Assembly (NCBI GenBank): GCA_014055525.1
Contig: WIAH01000001.1
Location: 124,001-188,000, forward strand
Origin: Nitrospira sp. CR1.3
Lineage (GTDB): Bacteria > Nitrospirota > Nitrospiria > Nitrospirales > Nitrospiraceae
Direction: 5' to 3'
DNA: 64,000 nucleotides
The notes under the pieces were generated by a model, which saw nothing but the letters and a program-made list of their open reading frames with translations, was not told where the DNA came from and searched no databases. The position numbers and the translations under genes are program-made. This document shows positions 8,395-16,345 of the stretch, piece by piece (positions within the stretch are counted from its first letter, which is position 1; every line of letters begins with the position of its first letter).

Positions 8395-8715
8395 TCACGT
8401 CCTTCCCAAAGACCAACTCTCTGTAGCTTGCTTTGCTCGCTCGATTCTTTTATGCAGCTTCAAGGCCGTGGAGAAGTAGTATAGGTACGGATTGAGAATC
8501 ACTTTGCCAAACTCGTATTCGGAGATTTCTAATATGGCGTCATTGACCAGGTAGTAGAACTTGTCGCCATCCTGGATGGCCTCAGCCCAGTAATGGCTTT
8601 CGTCGTCGGGCGGAGTCGAATCCGCCTTATTGCGTTTCAACCGATGATCAAATCTCTTCTGCGATCTCACTGTCCCTGGCGGAAGTAGCCCGATTCTTAT
8701 GCGAATCACTTTCAT
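8395..8715 (-). CDS. Hypothetical protein, 106 residues
   Basis: A basic N-terminal half (MKVIRIRIGLLPPGTVRSQKRF) is followed by a compact region rich in aromatics (HYWAEAIQDGDKFYYLVNDA, LNPYLYYFSTALKLHKRI). GAGAGG precedes the ATG. No signal peptide or known motif is visible and the function is unknown. It is spaced about 60 bp from each neighbour in the same-strand run. Confidence 0.6.
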   Translation of the reverse strand: MKVIRIRIGLLPPGTVRSQKRFDHRLKRNKADSTPPDDESHYWAEAIQDGDKFYYLVNDAILEISEYEFGKVILNPYLYYFSTALKLHKRIERAKQATESWSLGRT

Positions 8716-8765
8716 GGTCTGCCTCTCAATTCATGAGACTTGATGTTGCATGTCTAGGTCACGCC

Positions 8766-9017
8766 CTATCTCTGCCTTGGGGAGCCAGTGAAAGGGCCCG
8801 CCCAACGAGATGCCTCAGGCATGGTCGGGACGGCCACACAATGGCCATGGGCGGCGTGCTGAAAGAAATCTTCTTCATCACGAACGAGATACACATCCCG
8901 ATTGCACTCTTTGCAGTGGCGACGATCTAGGGCGTTGGTAGCCGCAAGCTGGCTCCAGAGTTGTGGAGATGCGTAGCTCACCAGGCAACGGATATTGGCT
9001 TCCTGGTTGCAACTCAT
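8766..9017 (-). CDS. Small zinc-ribbon-like protein, about 83 residues
   Basis: The core is RRHCKECNRDVYLVRDEEDF followed by HAAHGHCVAV: a CxxC pair plus a later His/Cys pair, which together could bind one zinc. Similar small CxxC...HA..GxCVA proteins of unknown role occur in many Gram-negative genomes (recalled, not searched). A GAGGTG site lies before a tandem ATG ATG; the second ATG at 9017 is taken. It belongs to the same-strand run downstream of metK. Confidence 0.6.
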   Translation of the reverse strand: MSCNQEANIRCLVSYASPQLWSQLAATNALDRRHCKECNRDVYLVRDEEDFFQHAAHGHCVAVPTMPEASRWAGPFTGSPRQR

Positions 9018-9060
9018 CATGACACCTCGCGGCAGCATAGAGATCCGTACTCAATGAAAC

Positions 9061-9363
9061 TCATAGTGCCTCCTCTTTCTTTTCGAATGCTGCCCGACTC
9101 TCACAACCAGCAGTCGACATCCCCAGCAGCTGGTGTAACCGATCCATTTCCTGCGTCAACATCCCGAAATGCTCTGCATACCACTGGTCTACATCCGATT
9201 CAGGTGCATGCTCCAATAGTTCAAGAAGCGTATCTATTTGTGTGACCACCTGTTCCTGTCTTTGCGCGGCTACTTTCCCCTGCGCTAGGGCCTTTGCATT
9301 TGTTCTTCGATGCGGCTCGGGAGATCTCTTCGAGTTTTCTACAGTCTGCTTTGATGTGGCCAT
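9061..9363 (-). CDS. Hypothetical helical protein, 100 residues
   Basis: A hydrophilic, helix-rich protein. The N-terminus is basic and disordered (ATSKQTVENSKRSPEPHRRT) and a predicted coiled-coil stretch follows (QRQEQVVTQIDTLLELLEHA and YAEHFGMLTQEMDRLHQLLG). It is the first gene after metK on the minus strand, 87 bp away. No family is recognised and the ribosome site is weak. Confidence 0.5.
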   Translation of the reverse strand: MATSKQTVENSKRSPEPHRRTNAKALAQGKVAAQRQEQVVTQIDTLLELLEHAPESDVDQWYAEHFGMLTQEMDRLHQLLGMSTAGCESRAAFEKKEEAL

Positions 9364-9450
9364 TTGTTACCTGCGAATGAATATTCTTTCCAATTGTTTT
9401 CACGTGCGCGTGTCTTCTGCCCTGTAGCCTGGTGTCTCATCAAACCCGAC

Positions 9451-10590
9451 TTATCTTTGCTCCCACGGCAATTCGGATTTCCCAAAGTGCCCATAGTTGG
9501 TCGTCTGCCGATAAATCGGTCGTTTGAGGTCAAACCGTTCAATGATGGCACCAGGCCGAAAATCGAATTGCCTCACAAAATCAGCCGCGGTTTCGTCATC
9601 CCCAGTTCCGAAGGTATCCACCTTGACTGAGACCGGTTGTGCGACGCCGATGGCATACGCCACTTGCACTTCGGCTTTTCGTGCCAAACCTTCCTGGATG
9701 ATCTGACGAGCCACATAACGGCAGAAGTAGGCTCCGCTGCGGTCGACCTTCGAGGGATCTTTCCCACTGAAGGCCCCTCCCCCGTGTCGGCCCGCGCCTC
9801 CATAGGTGTCCACAATGATCTTTCGACCTGTCACTCCACAGTCGCTCGAGGGGCCTCCATGCACGAAGCTCCCTGTGGGGTTGACCATGATGTGAATGCC
9901 CCGGTGATACCAGATACCCAAGACGCGCTGGATCAACTGGTGCGCAACATAAGCGTGAATGGCATCCTGTCTGACATCCACTCGGTGCTGGGTCGAAACG
10001 AGGATGTCCGTCACGCGCATGGGCGTGTTGCCTTCATAGAGGACCGAGACTTGGGTCTTGGCATCGGGGCGGAGCCAGGCCACTGTATCTCCGTGGCGAT
10101 CATCAGCCAATCCTCGCGCCAAGCGGTGGGCAAGCAAAATAGGCAACGGCATCAACTCGGGCGTCTCGTCGGTGGCGAAGCCGAACATGATGCCCTGATC
10201 GCCCGCGCCTTGCTCACCCTTATCCTTATTCACTCCCTGGGCGATCTCTGGTGACTGTTTGGTGATGAATTGCAGCACCCGAACCGTATCCGTATTGAAC
10301 GGCTCAGCGGTATCCGTATAGCCGATCGCTCGAATAGCTTGGCGCGCGACTTTCTCGTGATCCACGATCGCCAGGGACGTGATCTCGCCCGCTAACACAA
10401 CGATATCGCGCTTACAGAGAACCTCGCAGGCCACTCGGCTGGCGGGGTCTTCCGTGAGATAGGCATCCAAGATCGAGTCGGCGATGAAATCACAGACCTT
10501 ATCGGGATGGCCTTCGGTAACCGATTCTGACGTGAAGATCGCCGTCGTGTCGCGGCTGATTCTCGGGTAAGCCAAGTTCTTGATGGGCAC
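9451..10590 (-). CDS. metK: S-adenosylmethionine synthetase
   Basis: A 379-residue MetK that makes S-adenosylmethionine from methionine and ATP. Signature segments are present: FTSESVTEGHPDKVCDFIAD (ATP and Mg site), GEQGAGDQGIMFGFATDET (the GAGDQG signature), and GGGAFSGKDPSKVDRSGAY (the glycine-rich phosphate-binding loop). The start is a GTG at 10590 preceded by AAGGAGG. Expression is governed by a SAM-I riboswitch and terminator upstream, so the enzyme is under feedback by its own product. Confidence 0.97.
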   Translation of the reverse strand: MPIKNLAYPRISRDTTAIFTSESVTEGHPDKVCDFIADSILDAYLTEDPASRVACEVLCKRDIVVLAGEITSLAIVDHEKVARQAIRAIGYTDTAEPFNTDTVRVLQFITKQSPEIAQGVNKDKGEQGAGDQGIMFGFATDETPELMPLPILLAHRLARGLADDRHGDTVAWLRPDAKTQVSVLYEGNTPMRVTDILVSTQHRVDVRQDAIHAYVAHQLIQRVLGIWYHRGIHIMVNPTGSFVHGGPSSDCGVTGRKIIVDTYGGAGRHGGGAFSGKDPSKVDRSGAYFCRYVARQIIQEGLARKAEVQVAYAIGVAQPVSVKVDTFGTGDDETAADFVRQFDFRPGAIIERFDLKRPIYRQTTNYGHFGKSELPWEQR

Positions 10591-10654
10591 TCCAACCTCC
10601 TTATGTGAATGAGGTGGAGGGTTCTGGCACCCAGCGGGGGACGATATGAGGGTG

Positions 10655-10683
10655 GAAATAATAAACCCCTCGAATTGAGGGGT
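10655..10683 (-). terminator. Intrinsic terminator of the SAM riboswitch
   Basis: On the minus strand ACCCCTC and GAGGGGT form a perfect 7-bp stem with a 5-nt AATTC loop, followed by TTTATTATTT. It lies 22 bp downstream of the riboswitch aptamer and before the metK ribosome site. This is the usual layout for a terminator formed when SAM is bound. Confidence 0.9.
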
Positions 10684-10705
10684 CTCACGCCGTTGGTTGC
10701 TCGTG

Positions 10706-10808
10706 AGCCCTATCGTTCCCTATCCGGGCTGGCATTGGCACCTTGGCGGCTATCACCAGGTTGCCGAGCGGTCGCTGGGCCAGAACCCTCGCGCTCTCTC
10801 GATATTTA
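10706..10808 (-). ncRNA. SAM-I (S-box) riboswitch aptamer upstream of metK
   Basis: The minus-strand leader carries the conserved S-box blocks in order: ATCGAGAG at the 5' side, GCGAGGGTTCTGGCCC (P2 and kink-turn), GCTCGGCAACC, GCCAAGGTGCCAATGCC (P3 and the SAM pocket), and GGATAGGGAACGATAGGG (P4 and the 3' side of P1). TATCG and CGATA close P1. A terminator and the metK start follow, so binding of SAM should stop transcription of metK. Confidence 0.93.
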
Positions 10809-10995
10809 TGGAGATTAAATTAGCCCCTTCGCTGCGATTCTGTCAATACCTAAAGGTCAGAAAGGTATGGAGTCCGAGTCGGCCGATACTGTTACAACGG
10901 CCTGCGGCTGCCATTGAGAAATACGTGCATTTTGGCCTTATCCCCTCGGAAGTCTGGGTGATTTCTTGCTGGGATAATGGGATATTCTCCGCCCC

Positions 10996-11793
10996 ATGCG
11001 CGCCCTTTCCTTCATCACTCTCCTAGCTACACTCGTTCTCCCTCCCATCGTCTCCGCTCAGGTCCAGACCCTCACTGCCACGCACACGTACATTATGGGC
11101 GACAACGATAGCCGAAACGACGCCCGTCAATTGTGCTTTTTAGAAGCCAAGCGGAAGGTACTAGAGAAAGCTGGCGTCTATATCGAAAGCGTGTCCGAGG
11201 TGAAAGACTTCCAACTCACCAAAGACAAGATCACCTCGTTTGCAGCAGCAATTTTGAGAGTGGAAATAGTCAAAGAGAACTTTGCCTTCGACAATGGACA
11301 TAACACTCTTACGTTAACAGTGAAATCTGATGTGGATGTCGGGGAGGTGCAAAAGCAGTTGTCAGCGATCGTCGCCGACAAGAGCCTCCAGGGTCGCATT
11401 GCAGAGCAACAGCAGCAGATCAGACAACTGGAGCAGCAAGTCCAGGCGTTAAACTCTCGACTGAGTGTCGTCCCTGTCAGTTCTACCGGCGAACTTCGGA
11501 AGGAACGAAACGTTGTATTTGGCAATATCGAGGAACTGGAAAACAAGAAGTTAGCTGCCATAAAGGCAATAACCGAAAAGACGGACATAATTCGCCGTTA
11601 CATACTTGCGCGTATGACCAAAAAAGAGGTCGAAGGCATATTGGGGAATCCCAGAGCACGTATACACATCCAGCTGGGGAAGGCATATGGATTCGATTTC
11701 GGAGACAGTTGGAACTATGGTGAATTGTGGATTTGTTTTGATCCTAGCGATTTAGTGCGAGGCATTGGAACTGACCACCAATGCAATCAATAG
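10996..11793 (+). CDS. LPP20/SmpA-like exported protein (module B, intact copy)
   Basis: A 265-residue exported protein. It has a signal peptide (MRALSFITLLATLVLPPIVSA) and an LPP20/FlgT-N-like domain with DARQLCFLEAKRKVLEKAG. A coiled coil follows (RIAEQQQQIRQLEQQVQALN). The C-terminal SmpA/OmlA-like fold (MTKKEVEGILGNPRARIHIQ ... NYGELWICFDPSDLV) resembles outer-membrane-assembly accessory proteins. It is the intact paralogue of the frame-disrupted gene at 5406-6347. The envelope role is inferred from the domains. It is followed on the same strand by a Sel1-repeat gene and a module A membrane protein. Confidence 0.75.
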   Translation: MRALSFITLLATLVLPPIVSAQVQTLTATHTYIMGDNDSRNDARQLCFLEAKRKVLEKAGVYIESVSEVKDFQLTKDKITSFAAAILRVEIVKENFAFDNGHNTLTLTVKSDVDVGEVQKQLSAIVADKSLQGRIAEQQQQIRQLEQQVQALNSRLSVVPVSSTGELRKERNVVFGNIEELENKKLAAIKAITEKTDIIRRYILARMTKKEVEGILGNPRARIHIQLGKAYGFDFGDSWNYGELWICFDPSDLVRGIGTDHQCNQ

Positions 11794-11989
11794 AATTTTA
11801 ACCAGCCTTATACTCTGAAGTTTACTTTCCGCAGCGCCTGCTACGCTGATGCCCGCTGCGAGTCTTCTGTAGAGACCTTGTTATGCCACTAGAGGCAGCC
11901 GACCTTCCCTCACTGTTTCCGTCTTGACAGGCTCTCGGGGCTGGGGCGGAACAAGGAGGTCGCCTTGCATATGACCAGTGGAGGACGAG

Positions 11990-13696
11990 ATGAAATTTAG
12001 TACAGGGATATTTGATTCGATGTTTGGCGCAAAAATGACCATCCAGATTAAGCAAGAGAACGGCATCATGAAGGATGTGGTCGTCACGAAGGCGTGGTGG
12101 GAGAACATGAAAAAGGGGAAGGAAGGAGTATTTAAAGTGGTCCGCCGGGGCAGTCAAACCGCCACAGCACACATTCTGGACCCCCAAAAGCCTGGCTACA
12201 CTCAAGAGACATGGACAGCTGGGGTGCACATAAAACTTGAGGACATGGAGAAATGCTCTGAGAACGGCAACCTCTTTGTAATTGACTACTACGACAAAGG
12301 CATACCGCAACGCAAGGTAGTGAGCCGCTCCGATTGGATCAAGGCCGAGGCACATTTCGATAAGGTCGTTGCGACGGCACAGAACAACCTCGAGAGACTG
12401 TATGAGGAGGGAAAGGGCGTCCCTGAGGATTTTGCGAAAGCGCGAAAGTGGAATGAGCAAGCCGCAGTCCAGGGCAACGCGCCGGCGCAGTACGCTCTCG
12501 GGATGTTGTATTTCAAAGCGCAGGGTATGCCGCAGGACTATGTCAAGGCACGGCAGTGGTTAGAGAAAGCCGCCACGCAGGGTCATGCCCAGGCGCAGTT
12601 CCAACTCGGTTGGCTGTACGACAAGGGCCAAGGCGTCGCGCAGGATTACAAAGAAGCGGTGCGCTGGTACCACTTGGCGGCTGAACAGGGAGCGGCCAAT
12701 GCTCGGCTCAAGCTTGGGTTCATGTACGCCAATGGCCTGGGAGCCTCACAGGATTTCAAAGAGGCGGCGCGCTGGTACCAGCTAGAGGCTAAGCAAGGCA
12801 ATGCCTTTGCCCAATTCGCTCTGGGTACTATGTACGGCAACGGCCAGGGTGTACCGCAGGATGATACGGAGCAGGTGCGGTGGTATCGCCTGGCCGCTGA
12901 GCAGGGAGAAGTCCGTGCCAAATATAACCTGGGGGTGATGTACTCTAACGGTACGGGGGTCCCGCAGGACGATCTACTCGCGCACATGTGGTTCAACCTT
13001 GCCGCCGCACAAGGGGATGAAGCTGCAACGTTTACCCGCGACAGGATAGCCAAGAAGATGACGGCTGCTCAAATCACCGAGGCGCAGAAACTGGCCCGTG
13101 AGTGGAAGCCCGGTGCGGACGTGGGAGAGAAAGCGAAGGCGCAACAAATACTCGGGCAGCAATTGCTCGGTAATATATATTACAAGAGGCAGGACTACGC
13201 AAATGCGCGGCAGAATTGGGAGAAAGCGGCCACCCATGGTGACGCGATAGCGCAGGCCGCCCTCGGTACGCTGTGCTACGGGGGGCAGGGTGCCCCACAG
13301 GACTACGCGAAAGCGCGAGAGTGGTATGAGCAAGCCGCAGCCCAGGGCAACGCGGACGCTCAGGCCAAACTCGGTCAAATTTATGCCAACGGGCTAGGCG
13401 TTTCACAGAACTACACGCAAGCGCGAGACTGGTCCGAGAAAGCGGCAGCTCAGGGAAATGCGCTGGCGCAGCATGACCTTGGTCTCATGTATTTCATCGG
13501 AGCGGGCATCCCACAGAACTTTGTGCAAGCCCACATGTGGCTCATCCTCGCAGCAGCGAACTTGGTGACACCTGCCGCTCAGAAGTCCGCAGCAGACCGA
13601 CGAGATGAAACCGCACGCTGCATGACCCCCGCTCAAGTCGCCGAAGCACAACGGCTGGCGCGGGAATGGAAACCAAAGACAGAAAGGACCCCGTAG
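11990..13696 (+). CDS. Sel1-repeat (SLR) protein with unknown N-terminal domain
   Basis: A 568-residue protein without signal peptide. Residues 1 to about 120 form a domain I do not recognise (MKFSTGIFDSMFGAKMTIQI, then WWENMKKGKEGVFKVV). Ten Sel1-like repeats follow in two blocks of six and four, each near 36 residues with the A-x-LG-x-MY-x-G-x-G-V-x-QD pattern. A spacer contains the MTAAQITEAQKLAREWKPG motif, and the same motif closes the protein. Sel1 proteins act as interaction scaffolds; the partner here is unknown. The ATG at 11990 follows GGAGG; a GTG at 11978 is unlikely. Confidence 0.85.
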   Translation: MKFSTGIFDSMFGAKMTIQIKQENGIMKDVVVTKAWWENMKKGKEGVFKVVRRGSQTATAHILDPQKPGYTQETWTAGVHIKLEDMEKCSENGNLFVIDYYDKGIPQRKVVSRSDWIKAEAHFDKVVATAQNNLERLYEEGKGVPEDFAKARKWNEQAAVQGNAPAQYALGMLYFKAQGMPQDYVKARQWLEKAATQGHAQAQFQLGWLYDKGQGVAQDYKEAVRWYHLAAEQGAANARLKLGFMYANGLGASQDFKEAARWYQLEAKQGNAFAQFALGTMYGNGQGVPQDDTEQVRWYRLAAEQGEVRAKYNLGVMYSNGTGVPQDDLLAHMWFNLAAAQGDEAATFTRDRIAKKMTAAQITEAQKLAREWKPGADVGEKAKAQQILGQQLLGNIYYKRQDYANARQNWEKAATHGDAIAQAALGTLCYGGQGAPQDYAKAREWYEQAAAQGNADAQAKLGQIYANGLGVSQNYTQARDWSEKAAAQGNALAQHDLGLMYFIGAGIPQNFVQAHMWLILAAANLVTPAAQKSAADRRDETARCMTPAQVAEAQRLAREWKPKTERTP

Positions 13697-13741
13697 AACG
13701 AGGCTCTGGAGAAAAGCGCTAGGCCTAAAACAGGACTACCT

Positions 13742-14095
13742 ATGATGGAATCCATTTCCTGGATGTCGGTACTTTTCTACTGCCTATTCGGCACCTTTGT
13801 TTATTACCAACAATTACAAGTAAGAGATTTCCAAGGAGCCAGCAAAGTGTTTGAGCTGATTCTTTCCATTTCCGCGTTCGCAGGAATGATCACAGGGTTA
13901 GTCTACTTGATCTATTATGGTTGGGCAGTAGTGTGGTGGGCACCGATCGTGATTTTCATAATAGGTCTCCTTTTTATGCTCGTGGGCGTCGTTATCGAGC
14001 AGTTGCTAGGCAAGTTCACTTTGAGCTTTTCGGGGTTCATTGGTTGGCCAGTATGTGCTTACTTTATGTTTCATTATGTCCCGAAGGTCGCTTAG
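13742..14095 (+). CDS. Small four-helix membrane protein (module A, copy 2)
   Basis: A 117-residue protein with four hydrophobic helices and short loops. It shares FYCLFGTFVYYQQL, VVWWAPIVIFIIG and GWPVCAYFMFHYVP with the protein at 4890-5240, so the two are paralogues. It is close behind the Sel1 gene and likely in the same transcript. No function is known. Confidence 0.75.
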   Translation: MMESISWMSVLFYCLFGTFVYYQQLQVRDFQGASKVFELILSISAFAGMITGLVYLIYYGWAVVWWAPIVIFIIGLLFMLVGVVIEQLLGKFTLSFSGFIGWPVCAYFMFHYVPKVA

Positions 14096-14099
14096 TTTA

Positions 14100-14225
14100 G
14101 TACGGTCCAAGGGGACAGCAACTGTCTTGACTGTCAAGCACGCTCCAGCTGACTTTTCTCAAGATGCATCAGAAAGATTTCGGAGAAAAGAACGGGGGAG
14201 AAAAGAACGGGGACATTCTGAATTC
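14100..14225. repeat. REP-like remnant
   Basis: The stretch contains AAGGGGACAGCAACTGTC, a GACTGTCAAG segment, and a tandem GGAGAAAAGAACGGG repeated at about 14182 and 14196, ending in GGGGACATTCTGAATTCTC. Such AAAGAACGGGGACATTC sequences are familiar flanks of REP-associated tyrosine transposase (IS200-like) elements in many genomes. No transposase gene is present. Confidence 0.4.
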
Positions 14226-14285
14226 TCCGGCCACAGGCAATCTCAAAAGTCACGAAATTCAGCATGTCTCCGTTTCGACTCTGAC

Positions 14286-14657
14286 TCATGCCGCTCGCCC
14301 CTTGGCCGCCCGCCTACCAGAACGTGAAGCCGACCGAATGGCACGCGCGGTCGATGCTCGCACATGAAGCGTAAGCCCCAACGCCCCAATCACCTTGAGG
14401 ATTGTGTCAAACCCTGGGCTCCGCTTCCCCGAAAGCCTCTTGTATAGACTCTCACGAGATTATCCAGCATCTCGCGTCACCTGCGCCATCCCTTTGGCCC
14501 GAGCAATATCTCCGAGAGCCTTCGCGATAAACGCAGCGTCGTCTCCTGCTTCTTCCAAGCAAGCTTCCAAATACGCGGCCATTTCCTCCTGACTACGAAG
14601 ATGCTCAGCCACATCATACCTTGTCGTTTGGGTTTTTCTGCTTTGATCAGGGAACAT
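14286..14657 (-). pseudogene. Addiction-module antidote (HigA-like, HI1420 family) with an in-frame stop
   Basis: The reading frame gives TTRYDVAEHLRSQEEMAAYL, then EEAGDDAAFIAKALGDIARA, and MAQVTRDAG, followed by a TAA (14460-14462). It then continues in the same frame as SRESLYKRLSGKRSPGFDTI and LKVIGALGLTLHV to a stop at 14286. This is a full HI1420-family antidote protein with helix-turn-helix, broken by one nonsense codon. A TTA or similar sense codon at that spot would restore it. It follows a ParE-type toxin pseudogene. Confidence 0.75.
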
Positions 14658-14665
14658 CGTCTGTC

Positions 14666-14965
14666 CTATCCAGTGAGACGACCGGCCCAATAGCCAGGGT
14701 GCCGACGATGGTGAGCTACAGCCAGAATCAATGCCCCATCGGATTCAAGCGCATAAATGAGCGAATACCGAAAACTCCGGAGCACGCGCTTCCGGATCCC
14801 AGGGCGAATCTCTTGAGCTGATTCAGGAAATTGTGCGATGCGTTCTTCAGCCCGTCGAATCTCGGCAAAGAATCGTCGGCCCAGCCCTTAGGCTTGAAGC
14901 TCAAGGTAGCCGATCTCATTCAGCAATTCTTCTTCCGCTGCCTCGTGATAGCGCAGCGGCTTCAT
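14666..14965 (-). pseudogene. ParE/RelE-family toxin with an in-frame stop
   Basis: The frame starts with ATG at 14965, overlapping the antitoxin stop by ATGA. It reads MKPLRYHEAAEEELLNEIGY, LELQA, a TAA at 14888-14890 (codon 26), then GLGRRFFAEIRRAEERIAQF, PESAQEIRPGIRKRVLRSF and RYSLIYALES to a stop at 14666. The 99-residue length, RRFFAEI, YSLIYA and HHRRHPGYW are typical of ParE/RelE plasmid-stabilisation toxins. A single nonsense codon inactivates it. Confidence 0.75.
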
Positions 14966-15189
14966 CGCAGAAGCTTGTTCACCTTCTCATGAACGGCGTC
15001 AGCCGAAACCGCTTTGGCTTGGCCTGCGCGATACTGATCCAGACGGCGTTGCGACTCCTCGGCCCAGAGACGATCCGCCTCTTCCTCGCTTAGTTCTTCG
15101 AAGCTCGCTAAGAGCTTTTCCGCAAGGGTGGCTCGATCTCGAACATCCAAACTCATCGCGCCCTTGATGACTTCTGCCAGATTTGCCAT
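14962..15189 (-). CDS. Addiction module antitoxin, TIGR02574-like
   Basis: A 75-residue protein (MANLAEVIKGAMSLDVRDRA, LWAEESQRRLDQYRAGQAKA) of the addiction-module family whose members sit before RelE/ParE toxins. The ATG at 15189 has a GGGGAGG site, so the longer upstream frame is not used. The gene is intact although its partner toxin carries a stop codon. Antitoxin without toxin is the usual order of decay for such loci. Confidence 0.8.
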   Translation of the reverse strand: MANLAEVIKGAMSLDVRDRATLAEKLLASFEELSEEEADRLWAEESQRRLDQYRAGQAKAVSADAVHEKVNKLLR

Positions 15190-15257
15190 TTCATCCTCCC
15201 CCTCAACGCACGTCGAGTTGTGATTCTTACGCGTGGCTAACAACTTGTCAACGTCCA

Positions 15258-15372
15258 CTCCGGAAGCGGGTGGCGTGGCAAACGGGGCGCCCCACCGCGC
15301 GCAACGGAAGGGACCCACTGGGGGATGGGTGGAGTGAGCACGGTGGGGCTGTTTGCCGCGACAGGATCCGCG
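15258..15372. repeat. GC-rich dispersed repeat, copy 1
   Basis: A GC-rich intergenic stretch. Its core, from GCGCGCAACGG at about 15297 through GAGCACGGTGGGGCTG to GACAGGATCCG at about 15370, aligns with a second copy at about 16474-16550 (GCGCGCAGCGG ... GAGCACACTCGGGCTG ... GACAGGACCCG), with a few small gaps. Similarity appears to extend weakly upstream. It lies between the toxin-antitoxin remnant and the RnfD-like gene and contains no credible gene. Confidence 0.65.
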
Positions 15373-15442
15373 AATTGGCCCCCAGAATAGTCTGAAAGGA
15401 AGTTGGACCTTGCCCCATATCCTCCTATGAACGGAGGATCCC

Positions 15443-16345
15443 ATGGGACAAGACCACAGCAAGAATCAAGAGGCCAAATCATCGTTCTGGCGCGACCCCC
15501 GCCTTTACCAGATCGCCAGCCTGGGCACTTTGCTGACCTACGGACTGCTGTGGCTGCATTTCGATATCTCACCGCTGCAAATCGCCATCACATTCGGTGT
15601 GGCGCTACTCACGCAGTATGCGGGAACGAGGTGGTACAACCTGTCTTCGTTCGATCCCCGCAGTGCGCTTGTCTCGGCGGTAGGCCTTTGCATCTTCCTC
15701 CGTACCAACGACCTTCTCGTCGCCGCGTTGGCTTCGGTCATCGCCATCGGAAGCAAATTCGTCATCCGCTGGAAGGACAAGCACCTGTTCAACCCTACAA
15801 ATCTGGCGTTGATCGTTGTACTCGCGACAGGCCTCGGTTGGATCTCGCCCGGTCAGTGGGGCCAGGTGGCCTGGTTCGCCTTCCTAGTCGCCTGCCTGGG
15901 CAGCCTCGTGGTGACAAGGACTGCCCGCGCAGACGTGCCCCTGTCCTTTCTTGGCTTCTATATGGGCCTCCTGACCGCTCGCACTCTCTGGCTCGGCGAT
16001 CCGCTGACGATCCCCTTGCACCAGGTCGAGAGCGGCACGCTCCTGATCTTTTCATTCTTCATGGTGACGGACCCGAAGACGACTCCTGATTCCCGCTCCG
16101 GCCGCATTCTGTTCACGTTTCTCGTGGCCCTGTGTGCGGTCTTTGTCCAGTTCTTCCTATTCCGTCCCCACAGTCCGCTCTGGGGGCTGATTGTCTGCTC
16201 TCCGCTGGTTCCGATTCTTGATCGCCTGCTTCCTGGTCTTCGTTACGACTGGTCCAGGCCCTCAAGCGATACATTTTCTACCCCCATTCCCACTTCTCTG
16301 CTCGTTCCCCTATCCATATCATCACAACAAAGGAGGACCTCATGA
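15443..16345 (+). CDS. RnfD/NqrB-like integral membrane protein
   Basis: A 300-residue protein with about nine transmembrane segments. The central part FNPTNLALIVVL and the C-terminal LLIFSFFMVTDPKTTPDSR match the RnfD/NqrB family, in which a Thr near this site carries covalently bound FMN. The other Rnf or Nqr subunits are absent here, so this is probably a stand-alone relative. Its stop overlaps the start of the DUF2330 gene by ATGA, pointing to a joint function. Confidence 0.75.
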   Translation: MGQDHSKNQEAKSSFWRDPRLYQIASLGTLLTYGLLWLHFDISPLQIAITFGVALLTQYAGTRWYNLSSFDPRSALVSAVGLCIFLRTNDLLVAALASVIAIGSKFVIRWKDKHLFNPTNLALIVVLATGLGWISPGQWGQVAWFAFLVACLGSLVVTRTARADVPLSFLGFYMGLLTARTLWLGDPLTIPLHQVESGTLLIFSFFMVTDPKTTPDSRSGRILFTFLVALCAVFVQFFLFRPHSPLWGLIVCSPLVPILDRLLPGLRYDWSRPSSDTFSTPIPTSLLVPLSISSQQRRTS

